Part shown: positions 1 to 8,239 of the stretch, one piece after another
Layout of the letters: each line of letters opens with the position of its first letter
How positions within the stretch are numbered: the stretch's first letter is position 1
Assembly (NCBI GenBank): GCA_964508655.1
Contig: CAZDUO010000006.1
Span: 10,151-74,150, forward strand
DNA: 64,000 nucleotides
Source of the DNA: VBAS01 sp964508655
Lineage (GTDB): Bacteria > Bacteroidota > Bacteroidia > Chitinophagales > Chitinophagaceae
Direction: 5' to 3'
Program-made: the position numbers and the translations under genes
The notes under the pieces: generated by a model
What the model saw: only the letters and a program-made list of their open reading frames with translations
What the model was told of the DNA's origin: nothing
The model's database searches: none

Positions 1-64
1 TGCCGCCCTTCGGTTGGGTTTAATCAAATCTAAGAAATTATTCGTAGATGGTAAAATAATTGGA

Positions 65-1117
65 TTAGTGGCTGTCTTTATTGGCCAGTTGCCCGCAGGC
101 GGCATCAATATCTTTACCCCGGCTGCGCCGGAGTCTTGCATTTACTTTATGTTTTTCCAAATAATGCATAAAAGCTGTCACCGTTTTTTCGTCCGGCTTT
201 TGGAAATCGGCAAAGTCAATCGGGTTGTATTCAATGATATTGATTAAATCAACCGGAACCTGGCGATAGAGTTTTATCAGTTCATCCGCATCTTTGAGCG
301 AGTCGTTAAAGTTTTTAAAGAGGATGTATTCGAAAGTAATCTCGTTACGGGTTTGTTTGTAAAAATAATTCAGCGCTTCCACCAGCGATTTTATGTTGTT
401 GGTATCGTTGATAGGCATTATCTCATGCCGCTTTTTATCGTTGGCGGCGTGCAGTGACAGGGCCAGCTTGAACTTCACCTTATCATCACCCAGTTGTTTT
501 ATCATTTTGGCTACGCCGGCTGTTGACACGGTGATTCTTTTCGGGCTCATGCCCAGTCCGTCGGGGGATGTGATTCGTTCAATGGCTTTCAGCACATTTT
601 TATAATTCAGCAGCGGCTCGCCCATGCCCATGAAAACAATGTTGGTGATTTTATGGCCGTAAACCTTTTCACACTGCCGGTTGATGAGCACCACTTCATC
701 ATAAATTTCATCAAAGCTGAGGTTGCGTTTTTTTTCCATATAACCCGTGGCGCAAAACGTACAGCTGAGCGAACAGCCGATTTGTGATGACACACAGGCT
801 GTGGCTCTTTTTTCAGTTGGTATCAGTACCCCTTCCACCCGGTAACCTTCGTGGGTTTTAAAGCGGCTTTTGATGGTGCCATCAGAGGAGTATTGTGTGG
901 CATCAACAGTAAGCGCCGGCAGCGAGAAATCTTCTTTCAACTTATTACGGAGTTCTTTGCCCAGGTTGGTCATGGCATCAAAGCTTTGTACCTGTTTTTG
1001 CCAGAGCCATTCATACACCTGTGCAGCACGGAATTTTTTTTCACCCCGGGTTTCAAAATACTTTTCCAGTTCCGGGAGGGTTAAATGACGGATATTTTTT
1101 TGTTCTGTTTTCAGCAT
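65..1117 (-). CDS. rlmN: Dual-specificity 23S rRNA/tRNA adenine-C2 methyltransferase RlmN
   Basis: This radical-SAM enzyme of about 350 residues is expected to methylate C2 of A2503 in 23S rRNA and A37 in some tRNAs. The 4Fe-4S motif is visible as CSLSCTFC (CxxxCxxC), followed by GEPLLNY. The C-terminal ACGQL carries the conserved methyl-transfer cysteine. I chose the ATG at 1117, which gives MLKTEQKN; a TTG at 1135 is in frame, but the stretch between them holds a promoter-like TATCTTTG. The gene is divergent from the thiolase. The length fits the family and no residue is obviously missing. Confidence 0.95.
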   Translation of the reverse strand: MLKTEQKNIRHLTLPELEKYFETRGEKKFRAAQVYEWLWQKQVQSFDAMTNLGKELRNKLKEDFSLPALTVDATQYSSDGTIKSRFKTHEGYRVEGVLIPTEKRATACVSSQIGCSLSCTFCATGYMEKKRNLSFDEIYDEVVLINRQCEKVYGHKITNIVFMGMGEPLLNYKNVLKAIERITSPDGLGMSPKRITVSTAGVAKMIKQLGDDKVKFKLALSLHAANDKKRHEIMPINDTNNIKSLVEALNYFYKQTRNEITFEYILFKNFNDSLKDADELIKLYRQVPVDLINIIEYNPIDFADFQKPDEKTVTAFMHYLEKHKVNARLRRSRGKDIDAACGQLANKDSH

Positions 1118-1121
1118 CGTG

Positions 1122-1129
1122 CAAAGATA
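1122..1129 (-). promoter_or_regulatory. Candidate -7 element of rlmN
   Basis: Read on the minus strand this is TATCTTTG, a perfect match to the Bacteroidota -7 consensus TAnnTTTG. It lies only 5 bases before the chosen rlmN ATG, so the transcript would have almost no leader. I see no convincing TTG at the usual upstream distance, so the call rests on the -7 box alone. Confidence 0.4.
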
Positions 1130-1206
1130 CCCCAAGACCCTGTTTAGGGGGAATAATTATATTGCGTGCAATAAAATTTCCCTGGTGGAAAATCCCGGAG
1201 GCTATA

Positions 1207-2400
1207 ATGAAAGATGTATTTATTATTGACGCCATCCGCACACCGATAGGTAAATACGGCGGGGCATTATCAACTATCAGACCGGATGATTTGCTGGCCA
1301 TTGTCATTCATGCACTGATGGAGAGAAACAGCAACATTGATATGAATGATGTGGAAGATGTGATTGCCGGGGCGGCCAACCAGAGTGGCGAAGATAACCG
1401 CAATGTGGCCCGCATGGCAGCATTGCTTGCCGGTCTGCCGGTGAGTGTGGGCGGTATGACGGTGAACCGGCTTTGCGCCTCAGGTTTGCAAAGCATAATG
1501 GATGCAGCAAGGGCTATTAAATGCGGCGATGGAGAAATTTATTTTGCCGGTGGTGTGGAAAGTATGACCCGTGCGCCCTTTGTGATGAACAAAAGTAATG
1601 AACCCTGGAGCCGCAAAGCCGAAGTGTTTGATACAACCATGGGCTGGCGGTTTATCAATGAGAAACTGGCTGCCATGTATTTTCCATTCGCCATGGGCGA
1701 AACAGCGGAGAATGTGGCAAAGCAATGGATGATTTCGAGAGAAGAGCAGGATCTATTCGCCCTGCAATCGCAGGAAAAATATTTTGCAGCAAAAGATGCA
1801 GGAAAATTCAACAATGAAATAGCGGCTGTTGAAATTGATAACAGCGGATTGATTACCTGGGTGACAGTGGATGAACATCCCCGAAAAACTTCATTGGAAA
1901 AGCTGGCAGCGCTGAAACCTGCATTCGTTAAAGACGGAACTGTAACTGCCGGTAACTCTTCGGGTATAAATGATGGCGCAGCAATGCTTCTTCTTGCAAG
2001 TGAAGATGCCGTGAAAAAATATTCGCTTAATCCAATGGCCCGTGTGGTGGCAATGTCTTCTGCAGGTGTTGAACCAGCCATAATGGGAATTGGACCCGTG
2101 CCCGCCACAAAGAAAGTACTGCAACGGGCCGGTTTGAAAACAAAAGACTTAGGACTGATTGAATTGAATGAGGCTTTCGCATCACAAAGTATTGCCTGCA
2201 TAAAGGAAATTGGCCTTGACCCGAATCAAGTAAATGTAAATGGCGGCGCTATTGCGCTTGGACATCCGCTGGGCTGTAGCGGCGCCCGGATTACCACTAC
2301 ATTATTATATGAGATGAAGCGAAGAAATGTAAAGTATGGACTTGCCGCTATGTGCGTGGGAGTGGGGCAGGGTGCAGCCATAGTGTACGAGAACATTTGA
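1207..2400 (+). CDS. Thiolase, 3-oxoadipyl-CoA / acetyl-CoA acetyltransferase type
   Basis: This 397-residue type II thiolase would cleave a 3-oxoacyl-CoA with CoA, or run in reverse as an acetyl-CoA acetyltransferase. The nucleophile is seen in NRLCASG near residue 90. The histidine of NEAFA..GGAIALGHPLG and the cysteine of AAMCVGVGQG complete the active site. The N-terminus (IIDAIRTPIGKYGG, ANQSGEDNRNVARMA, VESMTRAPFVM) resembles PcaF/PaaJ 3-oxoadipyl-CoA thiolases more than generic AtoB enzymes. No other aromatic-degradation gene is nearby, so the substrate remains an inference. The start was set at the ATG that begins MKDVFIIDAIRT; upstream in-frame codons would only add an implausible leader. 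Confidence 0.9.
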   Translation: MKDVFIIDAIRTPIGKYGGALSTIRPDDLLAIVIHALMERNSNIDMNDVEDVIAGAANQSGEDNRNVARMAALLAGLPVSVGGMTVNRLCASGLQSIMDAARAIKCGDGEIYFAGGVESMTRAPFVMNKSNEPWSRKAEVFDTTMGWRFINEKLAAMYFPFAMGETAENVAKQWMISREEQDLFALQSQEKYFAAKDAGKFNNEIAAVEIDNSGLITWVTVDEHPRKTSLEKLAALKPAFVKDGTVTAGNSSGINDGAAMLLLASEDAVKKYSLNPMARVVAMSSAGVEPAIMGIGPVPATKKVLQRAGLKTKDLGLIELNEAFASQSIACIKEIGLDPNQVNVNGGAIALGHPLGCSGARITTTLLYEMKRRNVKYGLAAMCVGVGQGAAIVYENI

Positions 2401-2493
2401 TACCTGTTACCAAAGTATCATTTAACGCTCTTGTTACAGATCAATAATTTAGAATTGTTCCATCACTGTCATATTTTTTCATACCAGGCAAAC

Positions 2494-2524
2494 TTGGTTT
2501 CGATATGCAGCGATTGTATATTTA
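2494..2524 (+). promoter_or_regulatory. Possible promoter of the susC-like operon
   Basis: A TTG at 2494-2496 and TATATTTA at 2517-2524, 20 bases apart, resemble the Bacteroidota TTG / TAnnTTTG promoter with one mismatch in the last position. They lie 50 bases before the SusC start codon. This is the only weak candidate in the 174-base gap; no terminator for the thiolase is obvious. Confidence 0.3.
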
Positions 2525-2574
2525 ACATTGCCTTCCAAGGTTAAGGATTTCATTTATTTAATAAAAACTGCAAC

Positions 2575-5500
2575 ATGAGAAAATTATTACTACTGGTCTC
2601 AGGCCAGCTATTCCTGCTTTCCGGAATATTGGCCCAGGAAAAGACCCTCACCGGAAAAGTGACCGACGAAAGCGGTAGCCCGGTCGCTAATGCCTCAGTC
2701 ATAGTTCAGGGTACTAAAACGGGAACCGCCACAAAAGCAGATGGCAGCTTTATTCTGAAAGTTCCTGCCGATGCAAAAGCGATTACCGTTTCCAGTGTCA
2801 ATTACGAAACACAAACTATTACGCTGGGCACCTCACTTATCATTGAGGTTACATTAAAAGCCACAAGCAATCCACTGAACGAAGTAGTGGTTGTTGGCTT
2901 TACCACTGCCCGTAAAAAAAGAGATGAAGCCGGCGCCATTTCAAGTGTAAAAGCCAGCCAGCTGGAAAATCTTCCCAACCTTTCGGTTGATAAAGCGCTG
3001 CAGGGTAAAGCTGCCGGGGTACTGGTGCAGGCGAATAATGGAATACCGGGGGGAAATATTAATGTACGTATCCGCGGAGGAAGTTCTATTAACACTGGTG
3101 TTGATCCGCTTTACGTGGTGGATGGCGTGCAATTAAACACGCAAGGTACGGCCAACTTCTCCCAGTCAAACCCGCTGGCTTTTCTGAATCCTGATGATAT
3201 TGAATCAATAGATATCATTAAAGATGCTGCAACGGCTGCCATTTACGGAAGCACTGCAGCAAATGGGGTAGTGCTGATTACAACCAAAAAAGGGAAAGCA
3301 GGTAAAACAAAATTTACTGCAAATGTTTATACGGGAGTCGTGATGCCCATCAAGTATCTTGATGTTACAAACGGACCGGAGTATTTTCAGCTACGCTCAG
3401 AAGCCTATGCTTCGGTGCTGAATTTACCCCCCACCGATCTGGCAGTAAAAAGAACCGTGCTGAATGAACTCCGATTTGCCGGAGCAGCCACTTACACACT
3501 GGCCCAGGCCGACTCTGCCATTGCCACCATTCCTACTTACGACTGGCAACAGACAGCCATCAACAATGGCAACATTACCAATTATGAAATTTCGGCCAGT
3601 GGCGGCAATGACCGGAATACTTTCCGCATTTCAGCAAACTTTACCGATCAGAGTACCATTGTGACCAAGGCTGATTTTAAACGCTACGGGCTGAAAGTAG
3701 ATATTACCAATAAAGCCACTGAGAGGTTATCGTTTGCATTAAGCACCAACCTCAGCACGTTTGAACAAAGAGTGCCCTTTGCAGTCAGCGGCTCCTTCCT
3801 TGGCAGCCCGGCATTTTCATCACCGGCTATTATCCCCACTAATCCTATTTATAAGGATGATGGTTCTTACTACGGTACTCCGGGTAATGTGCCGGCCAAT
3901 ATTGTGGGGGTGCTCAACCAGAATGTCATCCAGGTAAATGACTACAATAGCGGTTTTCAGCGTACCAACCAGATGGTGGGTAATTTCAATATCGAGTATA
4001 AAATTTTTGAGTGGCTGAGTGTGAAAGGATTTGCCGGGATGGACTACCGCCTGCTGCATGGCAAGCGGGTATCTGATGCCCGCACGGCAGATGCTTTTAA
4101 CCGTAAAGGCCTCGTGCAGCTGGAAACAGATTACAATACCAACCTGAATACTTTTGCCACCTTGAATTTTAACCGCATCATTGGTCAAAATCACAAAGTA
4201 GATGGCTTTATAGGTTATGAGTTCAGAAAAGAAAACCTGATTCAAACCACCGAATCGGGTGATGGATTTCCTACCTACCAGTTTACTTCGCTGAGCAATG
4301 CTGCCAACCCGCTGGCTGTTGGCGAAACTTTTACCGGCTTCAGAAGAAATGCCGCATTTACCAATATTAATTATGCCTTCATGGAAAAATACCTGGTAGG
4401 TGTTGTAGTACGTTACGATGGTTCTTCAAGATTCGGAAAAGGTTTTCGCTACGGTACGTTTGCCGGTGTGAAGACGGCCTGGAATATGGATCGGGAAAGT
4501 TTCCTTGTCAATTCGAAAGTGGTTTCGTCATTGCGCCTGCGATTCAGCTATGGCCAAACAGGGAATGACCAGATTGGAAATTTCGACGGGTTAGGACTGT
4601 ATGGCGGCGGCGGTGTTTATAATAATGCAGCCGGAATTGCTTACACACAATTAGAAAATCCAAACCTGAAATGGGAACAAACAAGTACGGTAAACATCGG
4701 GGTTGATTTCGGATTTTTCAGGCATCGTATTAACGGAAGCCTGGAACTTTACAATAAAAAAACTGAAGACATCCTGCTGAATCAGCCACTTCAGCAAACT
4801 ACCGGTTTTACCTCCATCAGCACCAATATCGGCAAAATGCGTAACCGGGGTATTGAATTAACACTCAGCTCCGATGTTATCAAAGCAAAAAGGACCGGCG
4901 ATTTTAACTGGAATGTGAGTCTCACTTTCGCATACAACGACCAGGAAATAACAGAGCTTTATGGCGGTTATAAAGTGTTGCCATCCGATGTCAGCATCAG
5001 GGTAGGTGAACCTGTAGGTGTTCTGTTTACGCAGCGCTATGCCGGCGTAAACCCTGCAACCGGCCGGCCGATGTGGTACGACAGCCTGGGCAATCTTACT
5101 TACCAGGTGCTTGCAAAAGACAGGGTAGTTCTTGGACCTACCCTGGAGTCACCGTATGTTGGTGGTTTCAGGAGTGTATTTAAATACAGGGGTGTGATGC
5201 TCGATGTTTTTCTGCAGGGTGAGTATGGCCGCCTGGCAACAGACGGACAGGTGAATTTCCTGTTTGAAAATCTTGCCCGCCTGAATGAACTGCAGTATAT
5301 TTATGATAACAGGTGGACAACACCCGGCCAGATTACTTCTATTCCCCGGTTTAATGCCAATGGTGCTGAATCAAAAGGCTCAGGCGCCCTATCCGGAAAC
5401 AGGCAGTGGTTTAAAGCGGATTATATCCGGTTGAAAAATGTGATGCTTTCGTACGACCTGCCCGGTAAGTGGCTTTCGAAAGTAAAAATTTCAAACGCCC

Positions 5501-5634
5501 GGGTATATGTGCAGGCTACCAACCTGGCCACAATCAGCGACTGGTTCAGTTATGATATTGAATTTGTCGGCACGGCAACCGGAATCATTCCGCAAACAAA
5601 GAATGTCACCTTTGGTGTTCAACTTGGCTTTTAA
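2575..5634 (+). CDS. SusC/RagA-family TonB-linked outer membrane transporter
   Basis: This 1,019-residue outer-membrane barrel imports a ligand captured with the SusD lipoprotein encoded next to it. A signal peptide ends near ILAQEK. A carboxypeptidase-D-like regulatory domain (GKVTDESGSPVANASVIVQG..) covers about residues 24-95. A plug domain follows, with LQGKAAGVLVQ, INVRIRGGSS, DPLYVVDGVQ and AAIYGSTAANGVVLITTKKG. The rest is the beta-barrel, ending in NVTFGVQLGF with a terminal aromatic. The SusD gene starts 20 bases downstream. No glycoside hydrolase, sigma/anti-sigma pair or hybrid sensor lies nearby, so the substrate cannot be assigned; it could be a glycan or a peptide. Confidence 0.93.
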   Translation: MRKLLLLVSGQLFLLSGILAQEKTLTGKVTDESGSPVANASVIVQGTKTGTATKADGSFILKVPADAKAITVSSVNYETQTITLGTSLIIEVTLKATSNPLNEVVVVGFTTARKKRDEAGAISSVKASQLENLPNLSVDKALQGKAAGVLVQANNGIPGGNINVRIRGGSSINTGVDPLYVVDGVQLNTQGTANFSQSNPLAFLNPDDIESIDIIKDAATAAIYGSTAANGVVLITTKKGKAGKTKFTANVYTGVVMPIKYLDVTNGPEYFQLRSEAYASVLNLPPTDLAVKRTVLNELRFAGAATYTLAQADSAIATIPTYDWQQTAINNGNITNYEISASGGNDRNTFRISANFTDQSTIVTKADFKRYGLKVDITNKATERLSFALSTNLSTFEQRVPFAVSGSFLGSPAFSSPAIIPTNPIYKDDGSYYGTPGNVPANIVGVLNQNVIQVNDYNSGFQRTNQMVGNFNIEYKIFEWLSVKGFAGMDYRLLHGKRVSDARTADAFNRKGLVQLETDYNTNLNTFATLNFNRIIGQNHKVDGFIGYEFRKENLIQTTESGDGFPTYQFTSLSNAANPLAVGETFTGFRRNAAFTNINYAFMEKYLVGVVVRYDGSSRFGKGFRYGTFAGVKTAWNMDRESFLVNSKVVSSLRLRFSYGQTGNDQIGNFDGLGLYGGGGVYNNAAGIAYTQLENPNLKWEQTSTVNIGVDFGFFRHRINGSLELYNKKTEDILLNQPLQQTTGFTSISTNIGKMRNRGIELTLSSDVIKAKRTGDFNWNVSLTFAYNDQEITELYGGYKVLPSDVSIRVGEPVGVLFTQRYAGVNPATGRPMWYDSLGNLTYQVLAKDRVVLGPTLESPYVGGFRSVFKYRGVMLDVFLQGEYGRLATDGQVNFLFENLARLNELQYIYDNRWTTPGQITSIPRFNANGAESKGSGALSGNRQWFKADYIRLKNVMLSYDLPGKWLSKVKISNARVYVQATNLATISDWFSYDIEFVGTATGIIPQTKNVTFGVQLGF

Positions 5635-5654
5635 CCCCCAAAACATTTACAATT

Positions 5655-7208
5655 ATGAAAAGTTATTTTAATAAATATGTAATAGTGATTGGCCTGGCAG
5701 CTCTGCTGGCGACAGGTTGCGAAAAGCAACTGGAGATTTCGCCCCGCCAGTCAATTGATGCCAGCACTGCGCTGACATCGAGAGATGCCATCAATGCAGC
5801 CATTACCGGTCTTTATGCAAGATTGAAAAGTGCCCGTATGTACGGGCGGGATTTAATCACTCATGCAGAAGCACTGGCCGATAATGGTTTTGCCACCAAT
5901 AAATCAGGTCGTCTTTTGCCTGAAGCTAATAATGTGCAAGGCGCCCATTATACCGGTACCATTTGGTCCAGTTTTTATGCCGGCGTCAACCAGATTAACC
6001 TGATACTGGAAACACTCCCAACCCTTGACCTGGCGCCGGCCATTACCCAGGCCGAACGGGACCTGTGGGAAGGGCAGTTGTATTTCCTTCGTGGTCTGTA
6101 TTTTTTTGATATGGTGAGAGTGTATGCCTATATACCCGGTGCAGTGGTGGCTGCGCAAGACAGGGGCGGGGTTCCGCTTTCACTTACCGGCATTTCCACT
6201 GCTGAAGCTGCATTGGCATACAAGCCATCCAGGGCTCCCATTGATGATGTATACAACCAGATTATTGCCGACCTTACCCAGGCAGAGGCAAAACTGTTGT
6301 ACCCGGGGCTTGGGGTAAGCCAGGCTAACAAAGCAGCAGCGCAGGGCCTGCTTGCAAGGGTGAGTTTGTATAAAAAAGATTATACGGCTGCCAAATCGTG
6401 GGCTGATAAATGCATTGCCTTGGCCGGCAGTAAAATGACAACAGCATCTACATATGTATCCAACTGGAGATCCGCCACCCATGGCGAAACGCTCTTCCAG
6501 GTTGCTTATGCCACCAACGGAGAAAATATCGGTGTGAATGAATCGCTGCAAACTTCATTTACCACCCTGGTAACACCCGGCAACCAGGGAACAACCGGCG
6601 GTTTTGGTGACCTGGTGCCAACCATAAGCCTGCTTACCGACCTGGGTATAACATTGCAGGGGGGAATGACCACCACAAATTTTGCGTTGAATCACGTAAT
6701 AGCCAGCCGCAGCACCGATGTAAGAAACCTGTTGTTTGAACCCGGCACAGCCGGCCGTGGAAATATTAAAACAGAATGTACCAAGTTTATTGGTAAAAAC
6801 GGTTTTATCAACCTGGATAATGTACCGGTATTCAGGATTTCCGAAGCCTACCTGATTCGTGCTGAAGCGCAGATCACTACCGGTTCATCCGTATTTAACC
6901 AGCCCGCAGCGCTTACTGATATGAAATTTGTGAAAGTAAGAAGATACACAGATTACACGGGTTCAGCACAGGAAACGGCAGACAATGCCATGGATCCCAC
7001 CCAGCTTTTTAATGAAATACTCAGGCAAAAAAGAATTGAGTTTGCTTTTGAAGGCCATCGCTTCTTTGATCTGAAGCGGCTGGGAAGAGACCTGGTAAAA
7101 TCACCGCACTACAACACAGTAGCCTTTACCGATACCCGCATACTGGCTCCCATTCCACAGAGTGAAGTGGACGGTAATCCGAATCTGAAACAAAATGCTG
7201 GATACTAA
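5655..7208 (+). CDS. SusD/RagB-family nutrient-binding outer membrane lipoprotein
   Basis: This 517-residue surface lipoprotein is expected to sit as a lid on the SusC-like barrel encoded just upstream. A lipobox is visible as LLATGC near residue 22. SusD-family landmarks include the helical N-terminus (DAINAAITGLYARLKS), the TPR-like region with LYFLRGLYFFDMVRVY, and the C-terminal signature FNEILRQKRIEFAFEGHRFFDLKRLGRD. It ends with the common NPNLKQNAGY. It probably shares a transcript with the genes on both sides. The ligand is not predictable from the sequence. Confidence 0.93.
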   Translation: MKSYFNKYVIVIGLAALLATGCEKQLEISPRQSIDASTALTSRDAINAAITGLYARLKSARMYGRDLITHAEALADNGFATNKSGRLLPEANNVQGAHYTGTIWSSFYAGVNQINLILETLPTLDLAPAITQAERDLWEGQLYFLRGLYFFDMVRVYAYIPGAVVAAQDRGGVPLSLTGISTAEAALAYKPSRAPIDDVYNQIIADLTQAEAKLLYPGLGVSQANKAAAQGLLARVSLYKKDYTAAKSWADKCIALAGSKMTTASTYVSNWRSATHGETLFQVAYATNGENIGVNESLQTSFTTLVTPGNQGTTGGFGDLVPTISLLTDLGITLQGGMTTTNFALNHVIASRSTDVRNLLFEPGTAGRGNIKTECTKFIGKNGFINLDNVPVFRISEAYLIRAEAQITTGSSVFNQPAALTDMKFVKVRRYTDYTGSAQETADNAMDPTQLFNEILRQKRIEFAFEGHRFFDLKRLGRDLVKSPHYNTVAFTDTRILAPIPQSEVDGNPNLKQNAGY

Positions 7209-7220
7209 AAAAAAATAATT

Positions 7221-7730
7221 ATGAGAAGAATACATTTTATTGCACTGATTCTTGCGGCCTTCTTATTTAATGGCTGCATAAAGAACGACCAGGTTATTTT
7301 CAGAGATTCCCTGGTTGAGTTTGACGCCGCCGTTTGGAATGCTAATGCGGCCGGGCTTACTTACCCCATCATGACCAGGGTGCCAAGAGAAGGCGCCGCC
7401 ACTACCACAAGCCAGCCCACGATTACAAGAACTAGCGGTACTATTCAACTGCGGATAAACCTGGTAGGGGCACAGCGCTCAACTCCCATTACATTTAATT
7501 ACCAGGTAGTACCGGGCGAGTCTACAGCAGTTGCCGGCACACATTATACCACGCCATCCGGCACAGGCACCATTCCTGCCAATTCAAGTTTTGGTGTTCT
7601 TACCATTGAAATATTGAACCCCGGTGCCACCAGCGGCTCCAGGATACTTGTACTGCAACTGATGGACAGCCCTGATGTGAAGGCAAGTGTCAATTATGCC
7701 AAAGTAGGATTAAGTATTTCGCAGAGCTGA
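7221..7730 (+). CDS. Small lipoprotein accompanying SusC/SusD, beta-sandwich type
   Basis: This 169-residue lipoprotein starts 12 bases after the SusD stop and ends just before a strong terminator, so it is the last gene of the uptake operon. The lipobox is FNGC. The mature part is rich in short beta-strand-like stretches and threonine, and includes a Calx-beta-like pattern (VAGTHYTTPSGTGTIPANSS..) near residues 105-125. Such third-position lipoproteins next to SusCD pairs are common in Bacteroidota and are thought to help bind the substrate at the surface. That role is an inference here. Confidence 0.7.
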   Translation: MRRIHFIALILAAFLFNGCIKNDQVIFRDSLVEFDAAVWNANAAGLTYPIMTRVPREGAATTTSQPTITRTSGTIQLRINLVGAQRSTPITFNYQVVPGESTAVAGTHYTTPSGTGTIPANSSFGVLTIEILNPGATSGSRILVLQLMDSPDVKASVNYAKVGLSISQS

Positions 7731-7750
7731 CAGGATTTTAAATATTTTCA

Positions 7751-7781
7751 AAGGCTGCTTTTTATGGGCAGCCTTTTTTTT
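7751..7781 (+). terminator. Rho-independent terminator of the SusC/SusD operon
   Basis: AAGGCTGC at 7751-7758 and GCAGCCTT at 7768-7775 form a perfect 8-base stem with a 9-base loop. It is followed by an uninterrupted T run to 7781. It lies 20 bases after the lipoprotein stop codon. Confidence 0.9.
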
Positions 7782-7843
7782 ACCCGGAATATTTATATAT
7801 AAAACCGATTTCCTTAATTTTCATCTATAAATTAACTGTTATT

Positions 7844-8239
7844 ATGAAAAAAATTCTTTTGGCTGCCTGCTTATGGACAGGCGCAGCTGCTGTAAATGCG
7901 CAGACTCCTTCCGAGCCTCCGCTGGACGATTACACAGGTAAATATGTTTTTCCGGAGGGCAGCGTAGTGCCTGAAGTGGATGTGACGATTACAGACGGCG
8001 CCTTATTCATGACTTCGGTTGCAGGCTCTTCTGTTTGCACAAGACTGAGTGTGGATTCATTCCAGATAGTGGAGTTCAGCGGCATTGCCTTTTTTAAGCG
8101 AGGCGATGATAAAAAAGTGAATGCTGTGCATATAGAAGCCATGGGCTATGTGCTGGACGGGCAAAAGAAAAGCGACGGAAGCTGGGGCTTTACATTTTAT
8201 TACCGGCCGGGAGGGGAATTACTGGTACCCAAAAAATAA
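7844..8239 (+). CDS. Small secreted protein of unknown function
   Basis: This 131-residue protein has a clear signal peptide (MKKILLAACLWTGAAAVNAQ). The mature part begins PPLDDYTGKYVFPEG and continues with alternating hydrophobic strands (VDVTITDGALFMTS). This resembles the small beta-rich module, DUF3471-like, often found at the C-terminus of secreted serine hydrolases in this phylum; here it stands alone. Its stop codon directly abuts the stop of the convergent hisS, with no base between them. The function is unknown. Confidence 0.7.
   Translation: MKKILLAACLWTGAAAVNAQTPSEPPLDDYTGKYVFPEGSVVPEVDVTITDGALFMTSVAGSSVCTRLSVDSFQIVEFSGIAFFKRGDDKKVNAVHIEAMGYVLDGQKKSDGSWGFTFYYRPGGELLVPKK

Noticed and set aside
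1539..2201. 220-codon open frame antisense to the thiolase
   Set aside because: It has no recognisable protein pattern, while the sense frame is a complete thiolase.
2575..7730. Polysaccharide utilisation locus with a named substrate
   Set aside because: No glycoside hydrolase, lyase or sensor gene is adjacent, so only the SusC/SusD call is supportable.
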